From Halogeometricum sp. S1BR25-6 (GTDB taxonomy: Archaea > Halobacteriota > Halobacteria > Halobacteriales > Haloferacaceae), in contig NZ_JAMQOP010000001.1 of the NCBI RefSeq assembly GCF_031624495.1, positions 1,550,001 through 1,614,000 of the forward strand: a stretch of DNA of 64,000 nucleotides, written 5' to 3'. The notes below the pieces were generated by a model that was given only the letters and a program-made list of their open reading frames with translations, was not told the DNA's origin and made no database searches. The translations under genes were made by a program, and so were the position numbers. The stretch's first letter is position 1; each line of letters starts with the position of its first letter. Positions 10,735 to 18,737 of this stretch are shown in pieces.

Positions 10735-11067
10735 ATGACCTTCGTAACCAAACTCACCTTTCAGAGCGGGAATCGCTACGAACTGGAGGACCAACTGACC
10801 GAACTGCAGGAGATGATCGAACGCAAGGGCGCCGAGTGCAAGGGTCCGCACGCCGCGCCGCCGGAGCAACACACCGTCCCGCAGTACCGAAACCTCGCGC
10901 CGGGCGACGAGTTCTCCTCGTGGGACTACACCGTCTACTCTCGGAAACTGGAGATACACGGCAACGACCACATCGCCCGCGAGGTGGGCCACATGGACTT
11001 CCCCGACAGCCTCCACGTCGAGATAGAGGTCGAACAGAAGAAACCGCTCGGCCACCGCAACAAGTAG
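10735..11067 (+). CDS. S10-like (uS10/mL48 fold) protein
   Basis: A 110-residue protein with a ferredoxin-like S10 fold signature: MTFVTKLTFQSGNRYELEDQ, a helix (LTELQEMIERKGAECKGPH), and a long extended loop (APPEQHTVPQY) typical of uS10, then VYSRKLEIHGND. Haloarchaea encode such a second S10-like protein apart from ribosomal protein uS10 itself; a role in or near the ribosome is inferred, not shown. It stands alone, divergent from the Nudix gene and convergent with the gene at 11142. Start at ATG 10735 removes an unsupported leader. Confidence 0.75.
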   Translation: MTFVTKLTFQSGNRYELEDQLTELQEMIERKGAECKGPHAAPPEQHTVPQYRNLAPGDEFSSWDYTVYSRKLEIHGNDHIAREVGHMDFPDSLHVEIEVEQKKPLGHRNK

Positions 11068-11141
11068 CGTGGCGGCGGCCGGCACTGAGTTCCGCCTTCG
11101 ATTTTCCGTTCTTCCCTATTCGTCTCCCGTTTTCGCCCGTC

Positions 11142-11405
11142 TTACTCCGCCTCTTCGACGACGTCGAGCAGTCGTCCGCGGCCGCGGTGGGTTCCCGCGT
11201 CGAACGACTCCACCTCGAATCGGACCGTCGCGTCGACGAGCGCCGGGTCCCCGTCGGGCAGTTCTATCACCGAGTCGCCGACGCGGACGAGGAGCGTCGA
11301 CCCCTCGACGCCGGTGACGTACGCGGTCAGTTGCTCGCCCGGTTCGTACGTCGGCGTCGCCGTCCGGAGTCGGAGGCCGGCGGTTAGTTTGTCCCAGAGG
11401 CTCAT
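11142..11405 (-). CDS. small beta-rich haloarchaeal protein, TRAM/OB-like (DUF7513-like)
   Basis: An 87-residue protein made mainly of predicted strands (PGEQLTAYVTGVEGSTLLVRVGDSVIEL), a pattern that recalls a small OB/TRAM-type barrel and the haloarchaeal DUF7513 group. Function unknown. Its ATG overlaps the antiporter stop codon (ATGA), so it is translated as the second gene of that operon and may assist or be co-regulated with it. Confidence 0.7.
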   Translation of the reverse strand: MSLWDKLTAGLRLRTATPTYEPGEQLTAYVTGVEGSTLLVRVGDSVIELPDGDPALVDATVRFEVESFDAGTHRGRGRLLDVVEEAE

Positions 11406-12922
11406 ACGCGCTTCACCTCCTCGCTGACGCGGTCGGGAACGTACTCCAATCCGTAGCCCGTCCACGCAGCGAACAGGAAGACGCCGACGAGGAACCAGCC
11501 GTGGAACACGAACGGCCAGACGCTGGCCGGGTTGACGACCATCGCCTGCGTGAACCACTCGTACTCGTTGGGAAGCCCCTGCATCGAGGTGTACCCCGCC
11601 AGCAGACCGCCGCCCCACGGGAAGATGTACCCCAAGGCGGAGGTGTTGGCGTCGAGGATGTTCGCGCGGCGGTAACCGTTGATGTTGAACCGCCGACCGA
11701 GGGTTCGGATGTACGGCGCGATGGCGATTTCGGCGGCGGTGTTGATGGTTATCATCGCGTTGACCAGCGCCGTTCCGAGCACCATCGTCGTCTCCGCGCG
11801 GCGGACGGTGGTGGCGACGCTGTCGAGCAGGAAGGTCAGGATGGCGTCGAACGCGCCGCCGCGCTGCATCACCTGCGCGCCGGCGACGATGAGCAGGACG
11901 AGGACGATGAGCGGGAAGAAGCCCAGCGCGCCCGCGTACAGGCTTCCGACGACGGCCGTCTCCCCCGGCGCGACGGGGACGACGAACGCGCCGAGGACGG
12001 GCAGGGCGTCGACCGTCTGGACGAGGCCCGACTCCCGCGACGCCTCGAAAGCCAGCATCGCCGACACCGGGGCGAGGCCGAGGACGACGTTGAGGACGGC
12101 CGAGACGAGCAGTCCCCACGAGACGGCCTCGATGATGTGCCGCCCGGCGACGGCGGTTGCGATGACGATGGCGATGGAGACGAGGTGGACGAGACCGAGC
12201 CACGAGGCGCCGTCGCCGACCGCGCTCGCGTCGACCGGTTGTCCGGTCATCACGCCGCCCGCGACGAGGTAGGCGACGAACGCGAGGGCGGCCGCGACGA
12301 GGGCGTACTTCATCCGCGAGGCGACGACGCCGCCGATGTCGGCGTCCTGCGTGACGGCCGAGACGATGGTCGTGTCGCTCACCGGCGCGATGTTGTCGCC
12401 GAAGACGGCCCCCGAGAGAATGGCGCCGAACAGGAGCACCGGGTCGGCCCCGAGTGCGACGCCCGCGGGGAAGACCAAGGCGGTGAACGCGATGGCGGTG
12501 CCGTAGCCGGTGCCGATGCCCGTCGCGAGGAGTGCGGCGAGCAGGAAGGTGAGCGCCGGGAACAGCGACGGTCCGACGCTGACGGCGTCGGCGGCCCAGA
12601 CGAGGCCGTCGACGAACCCGCCGACCTGGATTGTCTCGGCGAACATGCCGGCCCACAACCACGCGACGATAGCCGTCGCGGCGACGCGTTCGGTCATCCC
12701 GTCGAAGATGGCGTCGGCGTAGGTCTTCCACGGCCCCTTCACGAGGAACATGCCGACGATGAGGCCGACGAGCATCCCGATGACGAGTCCGGTCGTGTCG
12801 CCGACGCCGAGCACCCCGCTCTGGACGACGGCCCAGACGATGAAGAACGCGATTGGGACGGCGCTGGCGAGGCGGCCCCCGCGGAACCGCAACTCGCCGC
12901 CGTCGTTCGTCAGTTCGGTCAT
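11402..12922 (-). CDS. nhaC: Na+/H+ antiporter, NhaC family
   Basis: A 506-residue membrane protein with about 12 hydrophobic segments. The diagnostic GDNIAPVSDTTIVSA (about residues 174-188) and the following helix pair match NhaC-type Na+/H+ antiporters, which expel sodium using the proton gradient; related proteins exchange malate/lactate, so substrate is by family only. The second half contains NTAAEIAIAPYIRTLGRRFN and LGYIFPWGGGLLAGY. ATG at 12922. First gene of a two-gene operon with the overlapping gene at 11142. Confidence 0.9.
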   Translation of the reverse strand: MTELTNDGGELRFRGGRLASAVPIAFFIVWAVVQSGVLGVGDTTGLVIGMLVGLIVGMFLVKGPWKTYADAIFDGMTERVAATAIVAWLWAGMFAETIQVGGFVDGLVWAADAVSVGPSLFPALTFLLAALLATGIGTGYGTAIAFTALVFPAGVALGADPVLLFGAILSGAVFGDNIAPVSDTTIVSAVTQDADIGGVVASRMKYALVAAALAFVAYLVAGGVMTGQPVDASAVGDGASWLGLVHLVSIAIVIATAVAGRHIIEAVSWGLLVSAVLNVVLGLAPVSAMLAFEASRESGLVQTVDALPVLGAFVVPVAPGETAVVGSLYAGALGFFPLIVLVLLIVAGAQVMQRGGAFDAILTFLLDSVATTVRRAETTMVLGTALVNAMITINTAAEIAIAPYIRTLGRRFNINGYRRANILDANTSALGYIFPWGGGLLAGYTSMQGLPNEYEWFTQAMVVNPASVWPFVFHGWFLVGVFLFAAWTGYGLEYVPDRVSEEVKRV

Positions 12923-13114
12923 TCGCTCGCACGGTCACGACGGACCATGATAAACCGCCCGCTCTCGTCCGAGTAGGCGCTCCCTCGGACGACGTCCGGG
13001 ACCGCCTCCGAACCGTGAACGAACGCGGGGACGTGGGCGCGCGTCGACCTCCGGCCTCCCGGTAAACCCCCCGTGGTTGCCGAGATTTATCACGGCGCAC
13101 GTCGACTCCCGCGT

Positions 13115-14386
13115 ATGACGTCCTCGGACCTCGTCGAACTCCGACGCGACCTGCACCGACACCCCGAACCCGCCTGGCGCGAGTTCTACACCACCGCCCG
13201 ACTCGTCGACGAACTGGAGACGCGCGACTTGGACGCCCTCTACGTCGGCCCCGAGGTGCTCTCCGAGGCGGACCGCATGGCCGTCCCCGACGAGGAGGAA
13301 CTGGAGACGTGGTTCGACCGCGCCCGCGACGCCGGCGCCCGAGAGGACATCCTCGACCGCCTCGAAGGCGGCTACACCGGGGCGGTCGCGGTGCTGAAAC
13401 GAGGGGAGGGGCCGACGGTCGCCCTCCGCGTCGACATCGACGGCCTCCCCATCACCGAGTCCGACGGCGACGACCACGTCCCCTTCTCCGGCGGGTTCCG
13501 CTCGGAGAACGAGGGGTACATGCACGCCTGCGGACACGACGCCCACGCGACCATCGGCGTCGGCGTCCTCGACGCCGTCGCGGAGAGCGACTTCGAGGGG
13601 ACGCTGAAGGTGTTCTTCCAACCCGGCGAGGAGCAGATAGCCGGCGGCAAGGCGATGGCGAAGTCGGGCCACCTCGACGACGTGGACTACCTGCTCGCCG
13701 TCCACGTCGGCCTCGACCACCCGACCGGCGAAATCGTCGCCGGCATCGAGGGCTTCCTCGCCGTCTCGCACTTCGAGGCGCGGTTCACCGGGACGCCGGC
13801 GCACGCCGGCGCGAAACCGGAGGAGGGCGACAACGCCGTGCAGGCGATGGCGACGGCCGTCCAGAACCTCTACGGCATCCCCCGCCACGCCGACGGCGCG
13901 ACGCGCGTGAACGCCGGCGTCGTCGAGGGCGGCACCGCCTCGAACATCATCCCCGAGGAGGCGTCCATCGGCGGCGAGGTGCGCGGGGAGACCACCGAAC
14001 TGATGCAGTACATGGAGGAGAAGGGGCGGCGCGTCGTCCGGTCGGCCGCCGAGATGCACGGCTGTGACGTCGATATCTCGACGGAAGGGAAAGCGCCCTC
14101 CGCGACGAGCGACGGGGGACTCACCGCTATCGTCGCGGCGGTCGCGCGGGCGAACGACGGCGTCGAGTCGGTCCTCGACAACGACGTGCTCGGCGGGAGC
14201 GAGGACGCGACCTACCTCATGCAGGAAGTGCAGGACAACGGCGGCCTCGCGGCGTACGTCGGCGTCGGCACCGACCACCCCGGCGGCCACCACACCCGGA
14301 CGTTCGACGTGGACGAGGAGTCCATCGAACTCGGGATTGAGGTGCTCTCGGGCGCGATTCTCGACATCGCGTCGTCGCGGCCGTAG
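13115..14386 (+). CDS. M20-family metallo-amidohydrolase (AbgA-like)
   Basis: A 423-residue zinc peptidase/amidohydrolase. RRDLHRHPEPAWREFYT opens the catalytic domain; VALRVDIDGLPI and HACGHDAHATIGVGVLDA supply metal ligands; PGEEQIAGGKAMAKSG carries the catalytic Glu. The lid/dimerisation domain lies at about 215-330. The longer spacer near residues 40-90 (YVGPEVLSEADRMAVPDEEE) resembles the p-aminobenzoyl-glutamate hydrolase subunit A group more than hippurate hydrolases. Substrate unproven. A TTTATC box about 25-30 bases upstream of ATG 13115 supports that start over one 42 bases earlier. Confidence 0.88.
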   Translation: MTSSDLVELRRDLHRHPEPAWREFYTTARLVDELETRDLDALYVGPEVLSEADRMAVPDEEELETWFDRARDAGAREDILDRLEGGYTGAVAVLKRGEGPTVALRVDIDGLPITESDGDDHVPFSGGFRSENEGYMHACGHDAHATIGVGVLDAVAESDFEGTLKVFFQPGEEQIAGGKAMAKSGHLDDVDYLLAVHVGLDHPTGEIVAGIEGFLAVSHFEARFTGTPAHAGAKPEEGDNAVQAMATAVQNLYGIPRHADGATRVNAGVVEGGTASNIIPEEASIGGEVRGETTELMQYMEEKGRRVVRSAAEMHGCDVDISTEGKAPSATSDGGLTAIVAAVARANDGVESVLDNDVLGGSEDATYLMQEVQDNGGLAAYVGVGTDHPGGHHTRTFDVDEESIELGIEVLSGAILDIASSRP

Positions 14387-14429
14387 GAAAAGAGCGGACG
14401 GTCGACGACTCGGTGCTCGGCGCTCGGAC

Positions 14430-15803
14430 TCAGTACTTCGGGTCGGCGCCGGTGACCGCGTACACGTCCTCCATCAGGCGGTCGCGTTCGGCCTGCCAGC
14501 CGTCGAGCGCACCCGGCCGGCGCGGGTAGCGATTGTAGTGGCCCATCAGGTCGTCGGCGACGTTCTTCGTCTGGTAGAACTGGTAGATCTCCTCCCAGAA
14601 GCCGTAGGACTCCTTTGCGGTCTGCGCGATGAGGCGCGGACCGAACGAGGTGGTCCCGGAGTAGAGCGCCTCGGCGAGTTTCTCGCCCGGCAGGCGGGCC
14701 AGCAGTCCCGTGAGGCCGTTCACGTCGATGGCCGTCGAGAGGATGTTGTACACGTCGAGGCCGGCGTAGCGGGCGCCGAAGTGGTCCATCACGCGCTCGT
14801 TGTAGTGCCAGAGGGCCGCCTCGCTCACGTCGCCCTCGCCGATGGCGCGGACGGCCTGTTCGCCCGCGTACTTCCCGGCGTAGGCGGCGCCGGCGATGCC
14901 GCCGCCGGTGGTGGGGTTGACGTGGCCCGCCGAGTCGCCGACCGCGACGAATCCGGGGGCGACGGCGGAGTCGTAGGGGCGGCGCGTCGGCAGGGCCGCG
15001 CCGAGTTTGTCCGTCACCGTCGCGTTCTTGAACTCGGGTCGCGCCCGGAGGTCCTTCTTCAGGTCGTCGACGAGTTTCATCGGTTCCTCGGTCATCTGGA
15101 AGCCGAGGCCGGCGTTGATGGTCGTCTCCGTCCGCGGGAAGTACCAGATGTAGCCCGCGGCGACCTCGGCGGGTTTGAACACGAGGGCGTCGGACCACTC
15201 GACGGGTTCGTCCACCTCGACGACCTCGCGGTAGGCCGAGCAGAACTGCGAGTAGGAGACGTTCGTGTCGAACGTCACCTCGGAGAAGTCGGCCTTGTCC
15301 TGCAGGAGCGAAAGCGCGCCCGCACCGTCGACGGTCACGTCGGCCTCGTACCGGACGACGTCGCCCTTCCGCTTGGCGCGGACGCCCGTCACCTGTCCGT
15401 CGTCGTCCTGCGTCACGTCCTGGACGACGGTGTCGTAGTGGAACTCCGCGCCCGCCCGTTCGGCGCCCTCGATGAGGCGGCGGCCGTACTCCCAGCGGTC
15501 GATGACCGCGAGTTCGCCCGGCACCGGGATTTCGAGGACGGAGTCCTCCTGCGGAATCTCGAAGCGGCCGTGGTCGACGTCCGTGTTCGTGAACGCGGGC
15601 TGAATCTGTTCTTTCGGGATGGCGTCGGGGAATGCGTTGGCTCCCTTCAGCGCGTCGCCGCAGGCGATGTGTCCCGCCTCCTCGGCGGTCTTTCGCTCGA
15701 TGACGACGACGTCGAGGCCCTCGCGGGCGATGGTCGCGGCGGCGTAGCACCCGGCCGTGCCGGCGCCGACGACGGCGACGTCGTACTCGTGGGTCGTGCT
15801 CAT
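14430..15803 (-). CDS. geranylgeranyl reductase-family flavoprotein
   Basis: A 457-residue FAD-dependent oxidoreductase of the digeranylgeranylglycerophospholipid reductase family, which saturates the isoprenoid chains of archaeal membrane lipids. Visible: N-terminal FAD motif VVGAGTAGCYAA, CGDALKG, the mid-protein DGAGAL loop, and the second FAD-binding motif GDSAGHVNPTTGGGI (about residue 303). Length and domain order match the family. Haloarchaea carry several paralogues, so lipid reductase is the best but not only reading. An AATAAA element on the minus strand at about 15835-15842 lies about 33 bases upstream of the ATG. Confidence 0.85.
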   Translation of the reverse strand: MSTTHEYDVAVVGAGTAGCYAAATIAREGLDVVVIERKTAEEAGHIACGDALKGANAFPDAIPKEQIQPAFTNTDVDHGRFEIPQEDSVLEIPVPGELAVIDRWEYGRRLIEGAERAGAEFHYDTVVQDVTQDDDGQVTGVRAKRKGDVVRYEADVTVDGAGALSLLQDKADFSEVTFDTNVSYSQFCSAYREVVEVDEPVEWSDALVFKPAEVAAGYIWYFPRTETTINAGLGFQMTEEPMKLVDDLKKDLRARPEFKNATVTDKLGAALPTRRPYDSAVAPGFVAVGDSAGHVNPTTGGGIAGAAYAGKYAGEQAVRAIGEGDVSEAALWHYNERVMDHFGARYAGLDVYNILSTAIDVNGLTGLLARLPGEKLAEALYSGTTSFGPRLIAQTAKESYGFWEEIYQFYQTKNVADDLMGHYNRYPRRPGALDGWQAERDRLMEDVYAVTGADPKY

Positions 15804-15832
15804 TGGTTCGGACTCTCGCGGGCGCGCGGAAA

Positions 15833-15845
15833 ACTCTTTATTTGT
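15833..15845 (-). promoter_or_regulatory. TATA-like box for the reductase gene
   Basis: On the minus strand the stretch reads GACAAATAAAGAG, an AT-rich island roughly 30-40 bases upstream of the ATG at 15803, consistent with a leaderless archaeal promoter. Confidence 0.45.
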
Positions 15846-15920
15846 CGTTTCCCCGGTGGCTCGATTCGGCGCCGGGAGGGACCGTCGGAGAACGGAGGGC
15901 GGTCGCCTCGCACCGGCGAC

Positions 15921-16106
15921 TCAAAAGAACAGGTCGTCCGCGTCCGGTATCGACGCCGCCGCGTCGCGCCGCCACTCGCCGTCGAACTCCGGGAACGCGG
16001 CCAGTCGCGTCTCGTTCCGCCGGATCTCCCGTTCGATGCGACGCGCGAAGGCGTCGATGTCAGCGTCGAGTGAACTCACGGCGCGCCGTTCGGACCGCGG
16101 GCGCAT
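15921..16106 (-). CDS. small hypothetical protein
   Basis: A 61-residue reading frame. After a basic N-terminus it has one clear amphipathic helix (DADIDAFARRIEREIRRNETRLA) and ends with an acidic, aromatic tail (DADDLFF). It follows another small reading frame by about 10 bases. Composition is haloarchaeal and the helix looks real, but no family is recognised. Confidence 0.5.
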   Translation of the reverse strand: MRPRSERRAVSSLDADIDAFARRIEREIRRNETRLAAFPEFDGEWRRDAAASIPDADDLFF

Positions 16107-16116
16107 AGGTGATTCG

Positions 16117-16365
16117 CTACGCCGCGTCGCCGTCCGGGTCCCGCACGTCGCCGCCGAACACCATCTCGGCGCCGTCGCCGGCGTCGGCGTCGGTGTCGAC
16201 GTCGATGTCGGTGTCAGCCTCGGCGCCGTCGATGATGACCGCGTCGTCTCCTCCTTCGGTTCCGTCCGGCAGACCGCCCTCCGAGCGGTCGCCGTCGAGA
16301 ATCTCCGCGCCGTCCGCTGCTGGGCCATCGACGGCAGCGCGTCGAACGGCGTCTCGCGGTCGCAT
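16117..16365 (-). CDS. small acidic low-complexity protein, doubtful
   Basis: An 82-residue frame made of Asp, Ala and Gly with an Asp/Thr repeat (ADTDIDVDTDADAGDG). It has no recognisable fold. Its stop is 10 bases before the ATG of the 61-residue frame, so the two could form a small operon downstream of the permease genes. High GC content makes random frames of this length possible, hence low confidence. Confidence 0.35.
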   Translation of the reverse strand: MRPRDAVRRAAVDGPAADGAEILDGDRSEGGLPDGTEGGDDAVIIDGAEADTDIDVDTDADAGDGAEMVFGGDVRDPDGDAA

Positions 16366-16456
16366 GGGTGCCGGTCGCCGAGTCGACGGTTAACTCTCCC
16401 GCCCCGGTTACCGCGTTTGAGAACCGTGCGATCCGGCGGAGGGGTCGTCGCCGGAC

Positions 16457-17527
16457 TCAGTCGTCGCCGGACTCGTAGTGGTCGCCCGCGGCCGCCGGGG
16501 TGCGCGTCCGCCCGAACAGCGCGAGGACGACGATGACCGTCAGGTAGGGGATGGTTCGAACGAGCGGTTGCGGGATGTCGAACACGTCCCGCGCCTGCAG
16601 CGTCAACTGCAGGGCGTCGAGACCGGCGAACAGCACCGTCGAGAGGAACGCGCCGACCGGGTTGTAGTTGCCGAACAGGTAAGCGACGATGGCGATGAAC
16701 CCCTTGCCGTTGACCATCGTCGGCCCGTTGCCCGTGAACTGCCCGAGGCTCAGCGAGAGCGCCGCGCCGCCGACGCCCGCGAGGACGCCCGACAGCAGCA
16801 CGGCCGCGTACCGCACGTGGTGGACGTCGACGCCGGCCGTGTCGAGCGCCTTCGGGTTCTCGCCGCTCGCGCGGACCCAGCGGCCGAACGTCGTCCGGTT
16901 GATGACGTACCACGAGAGGGCGACGGCGACGAACATCAGGTAGACGAACGGCGTCGCGTTGAACAGCGCGCCGAAGAACGGAATCTCCGAGAGCACGGGA
17001 ATCGTCAGCGTGCCCACCGTCTCGACGCTGGTCGTGTTCGGCCCGCCGTACACCACCTGCGAGGCGAACGGCGCGAGTCCGAGCGCGATGAGCCAGACGG
17101 CGAGGCCGGCGATGATCTGGTCGGCCTGGAACTCGATGCAGACGACGGCGAACAGCGCCGCGAGGACCGTGCTCGCGACGACGCCGCCGAGGACTCCCAT
17201 CCAGGCGCTCCCGGTGACGTCGGCGAGGTAGACGCCGCTGAACGCCGCGATGATGAGGAGCCCTTCGAGGCCGATGTTGATGACGCCGCTCTTCTCCGCG
17301 AAGATGCCGCCCAGCGCCGCGAACGCGATGGGAACTGAGAGGCGGAGCGTCGCCGCGAGCGTGCTCTGCGCCGTCAGGATGTCGAGCAGTCGGCCGGCGT
17401 CGGACTCGGGGGCGAGGAGGCCGGCGACAGCGAGGACGACGAGGCCGAGGGCCGCGGCGCCGACGACGATGCGGCGCCACGGCAGGTCGCCGCCGAAGCC
17501 GATGCCGCCGAGCGAGTCGTTACTCAT
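16457..17527 (-). CDS. ABC transporter permease, BMP/nucleoside-type (second permease)
   Basis: A 356-residue inner-membrane permease with about 9-10 hydrophobic segments. IFAEKSGVINIGLEGLLIIAA is the hallmark of the branched-type permeases paired with BMP lipoproteins (NupQ/YufQ-like). ATG at 17527 is preceded at 17533-17540 by a strong GGAGGTGA ribosome-binding site, which decides it over the GTG at 17536 that lies inside that site. It overlaps the preceding permease gene by 8 bases. Last gene of the four-gene importer operon. Confidence 0.92.
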   Translation of the reverse strand: MSNDSLGGIGFGGDLPWRRIVVGAAALGLVVLAVAGLLAPESDAGRLLDILTAQSTLAATLRLSVPIAFAALGGIFAEKSGVINIGLEGLLIIAAFSGVYLADVTGSAWMGVLGGVVASTVLAALFAVVCIEFQADQIIAGLAVWLIALGLAPFASQVVYGGPNTTSVETVGTLTIPVLSEIPFFGALFNATPFVYLMFVAVALSWYVINRTTFGRWVRASGENPKALDTAGVDVHHVRYAAVLLSGVLAGVGGAALSLSLGQFTGNGPTMVNGKGFIAIVAYLFGNYNPVGAFLSTVLFAGLDALQLTLQARDVFDIPQPLVRTIPYLTVIVVLALFGRTRTPAAAGDHYESGDD

Positions 17528-18737
17528 CGCGCTCACCTCCCGAACCGCCGTCCGTAACCGGTTGAGGACCCGAGTCGTCCTCGAACGTCCACACGCGCCG
17601 TCCGATCATCCGGAAGAACTCCGGCATGGCGACGAACAGGATGATGAGACCCCGGAGGACGCCGACCAGTTGCGGCGGCACGTCCGTGCCGACGTCGACG
17701 ACGATGGAACCGCTCTTGAGGACGCCGAACAGGAGCGCAGCGAAGCCGACGCCGAGGGGGTTGTTCCCCGCGAGGATGGAGACGGTGATGCCGTCGAAGC
17801 CGTACGAGGGGACGCCGGTCTGGAAGTTTCCGAGTATCATGAGCACGTACACCGCGCCGCCGAGGCCGCCCAGCGCACCCGACAGCGCCATGCTGGCGAC
17901 GACGGTGCGCGGCGCGTCGACACCGCCGTACTCGGCGGCCTCGGGCTGAATGCCGCTCGTCCGAAGGTCGTAGCCGAAGGAGGTCCGTTCGAGGAAGACG
18001 TAGATGCCCACGAGGACGGCGACGGCGAACAGGAAGGCGAGAAGCGAGAAGTCGTCGCGTGGTCTGAACACGGTGCTCGGGAACACCGCGTAGTCCGGGA
18101 GCGGCACCGTCTGCGTCGCGGCGCTCTCGGGGTCCGCGAAGTGGTCCTGCACGAGGAACAGCGCCACCGAGGTGGCGACGAAGTTCAGCATGATGGTCGT
18201 GATGACCTCGTTCGCGTCCGCGTAGGCCTTCAACAACCCCGGAATCGCGCCGTAGGCGCCGCCGAAGACGGCGCCGACGAGGAGGCCGAACGGGACGAGC
18301 AGCAGCGTCCCGAGCAGACCGCTGACGAGCGGTGACGCGGCCAGCACGGCGACGGCCGTCGCCAGCGCGCCGACCACGAGCTGTCCCTGCGTTCCGATGT
18401 TGAAGATGCCCGCGCGGAAGGCGACGGCGACGGCGACGCCGGTGAACATCAGCACCGTCGTCTCCGACAGCGTCGTCGCGAACTGCCCGTTCAGCGGGTC
18501 GGTGAAGACGTTGCCGAACGCGCCGAGGAACAGGCGGTCGTAGACGGTGATGGGATCGTAACAGAATCCGACGCCGAAAAAGGAGGTGGCTGCCGTCCCG
18601 CACGTCGTCATCCGCCCCGCGGCGAGGATGAGGACGAACCCGACGGCGATAGAGAGGAAGAGCGCCGCGGCGCTGATGAGGAACCGTTCGAACGCCGAGG
18701 CGCGGACGAGTCGTTCCGCGCTGTCTCGGAGATTCAC
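17520..18737 (-). CDS. ABC transporter permease, BMP/nucleoside-type (first permease)
   Basis: A 405-residue membrane permease (NupP/YufP-like). It has an N-terminal helix with a polar periplasmic loop containing two Cys (MTTCGTAAT...GFCYDP), then AFRAGIFNIGTQGQLVVGALA, the typical motif, and about eight further hydrophobic segments. The C-terminal tail is acidic and Gly-rich. It starts with GTG in a GTGA overlap with the ATPase stop codon, so translation is coupled. Confidence 0.92.
   Translation of the reverse strand: MNLRDSAERLVRASAFERFLISAAALFLSIAVGFVLILAAGRMTTCGTAATSFFGVGFCYDPITVYDRLFLGAFGNVFTDPLNGQFATTLSETTVLMFTGVAVAVAFRAGIFNIGTQGQLVVGALATAVAVLAASPLVSGLLGTLLLVPFGLLVGAVFGGAYGAIPGLLKAYADANEVITTIMLNFVATSVALFLVQDHFADPESAATQTVPLPDYAVFPSTVFRPRDDFSLLAFLFAVAVLVGIYVFLERTSFGYDLRTSGIQPEAAEYGGVDAPRTVVASMALSGALGGLGGAVYVLMILGNFQTGVPSYGFDGITVSILAGNNPLGVGFAALLFGVLKSGSIVVDVGTDVPPQLVGVLRGLIILFVAMPEFFRMIGRRVWTFEDDSGPQPVTDGGSGGERDE
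17533..17540 (-). promoter_or_regulatory. Shine-Dalgarno site deciding the start at 17527
   Basis: Reads GGAGGTGA on the minus strand, five bases before the ATG. It sits inside the end of the upstream permease gene, showing that the second permease is translated from an internal site on a shared mRNA. Confidence 0.7.

Noticed and set aside
11501-12976. Long plus-strand reading frame (about 490 codons)
   Set aside because: Antisense to the NhaC gene. Its composition is Arg/Asp/Glu repeats without fold-like pattern, as expected opposite a GC-rich membrane gene.
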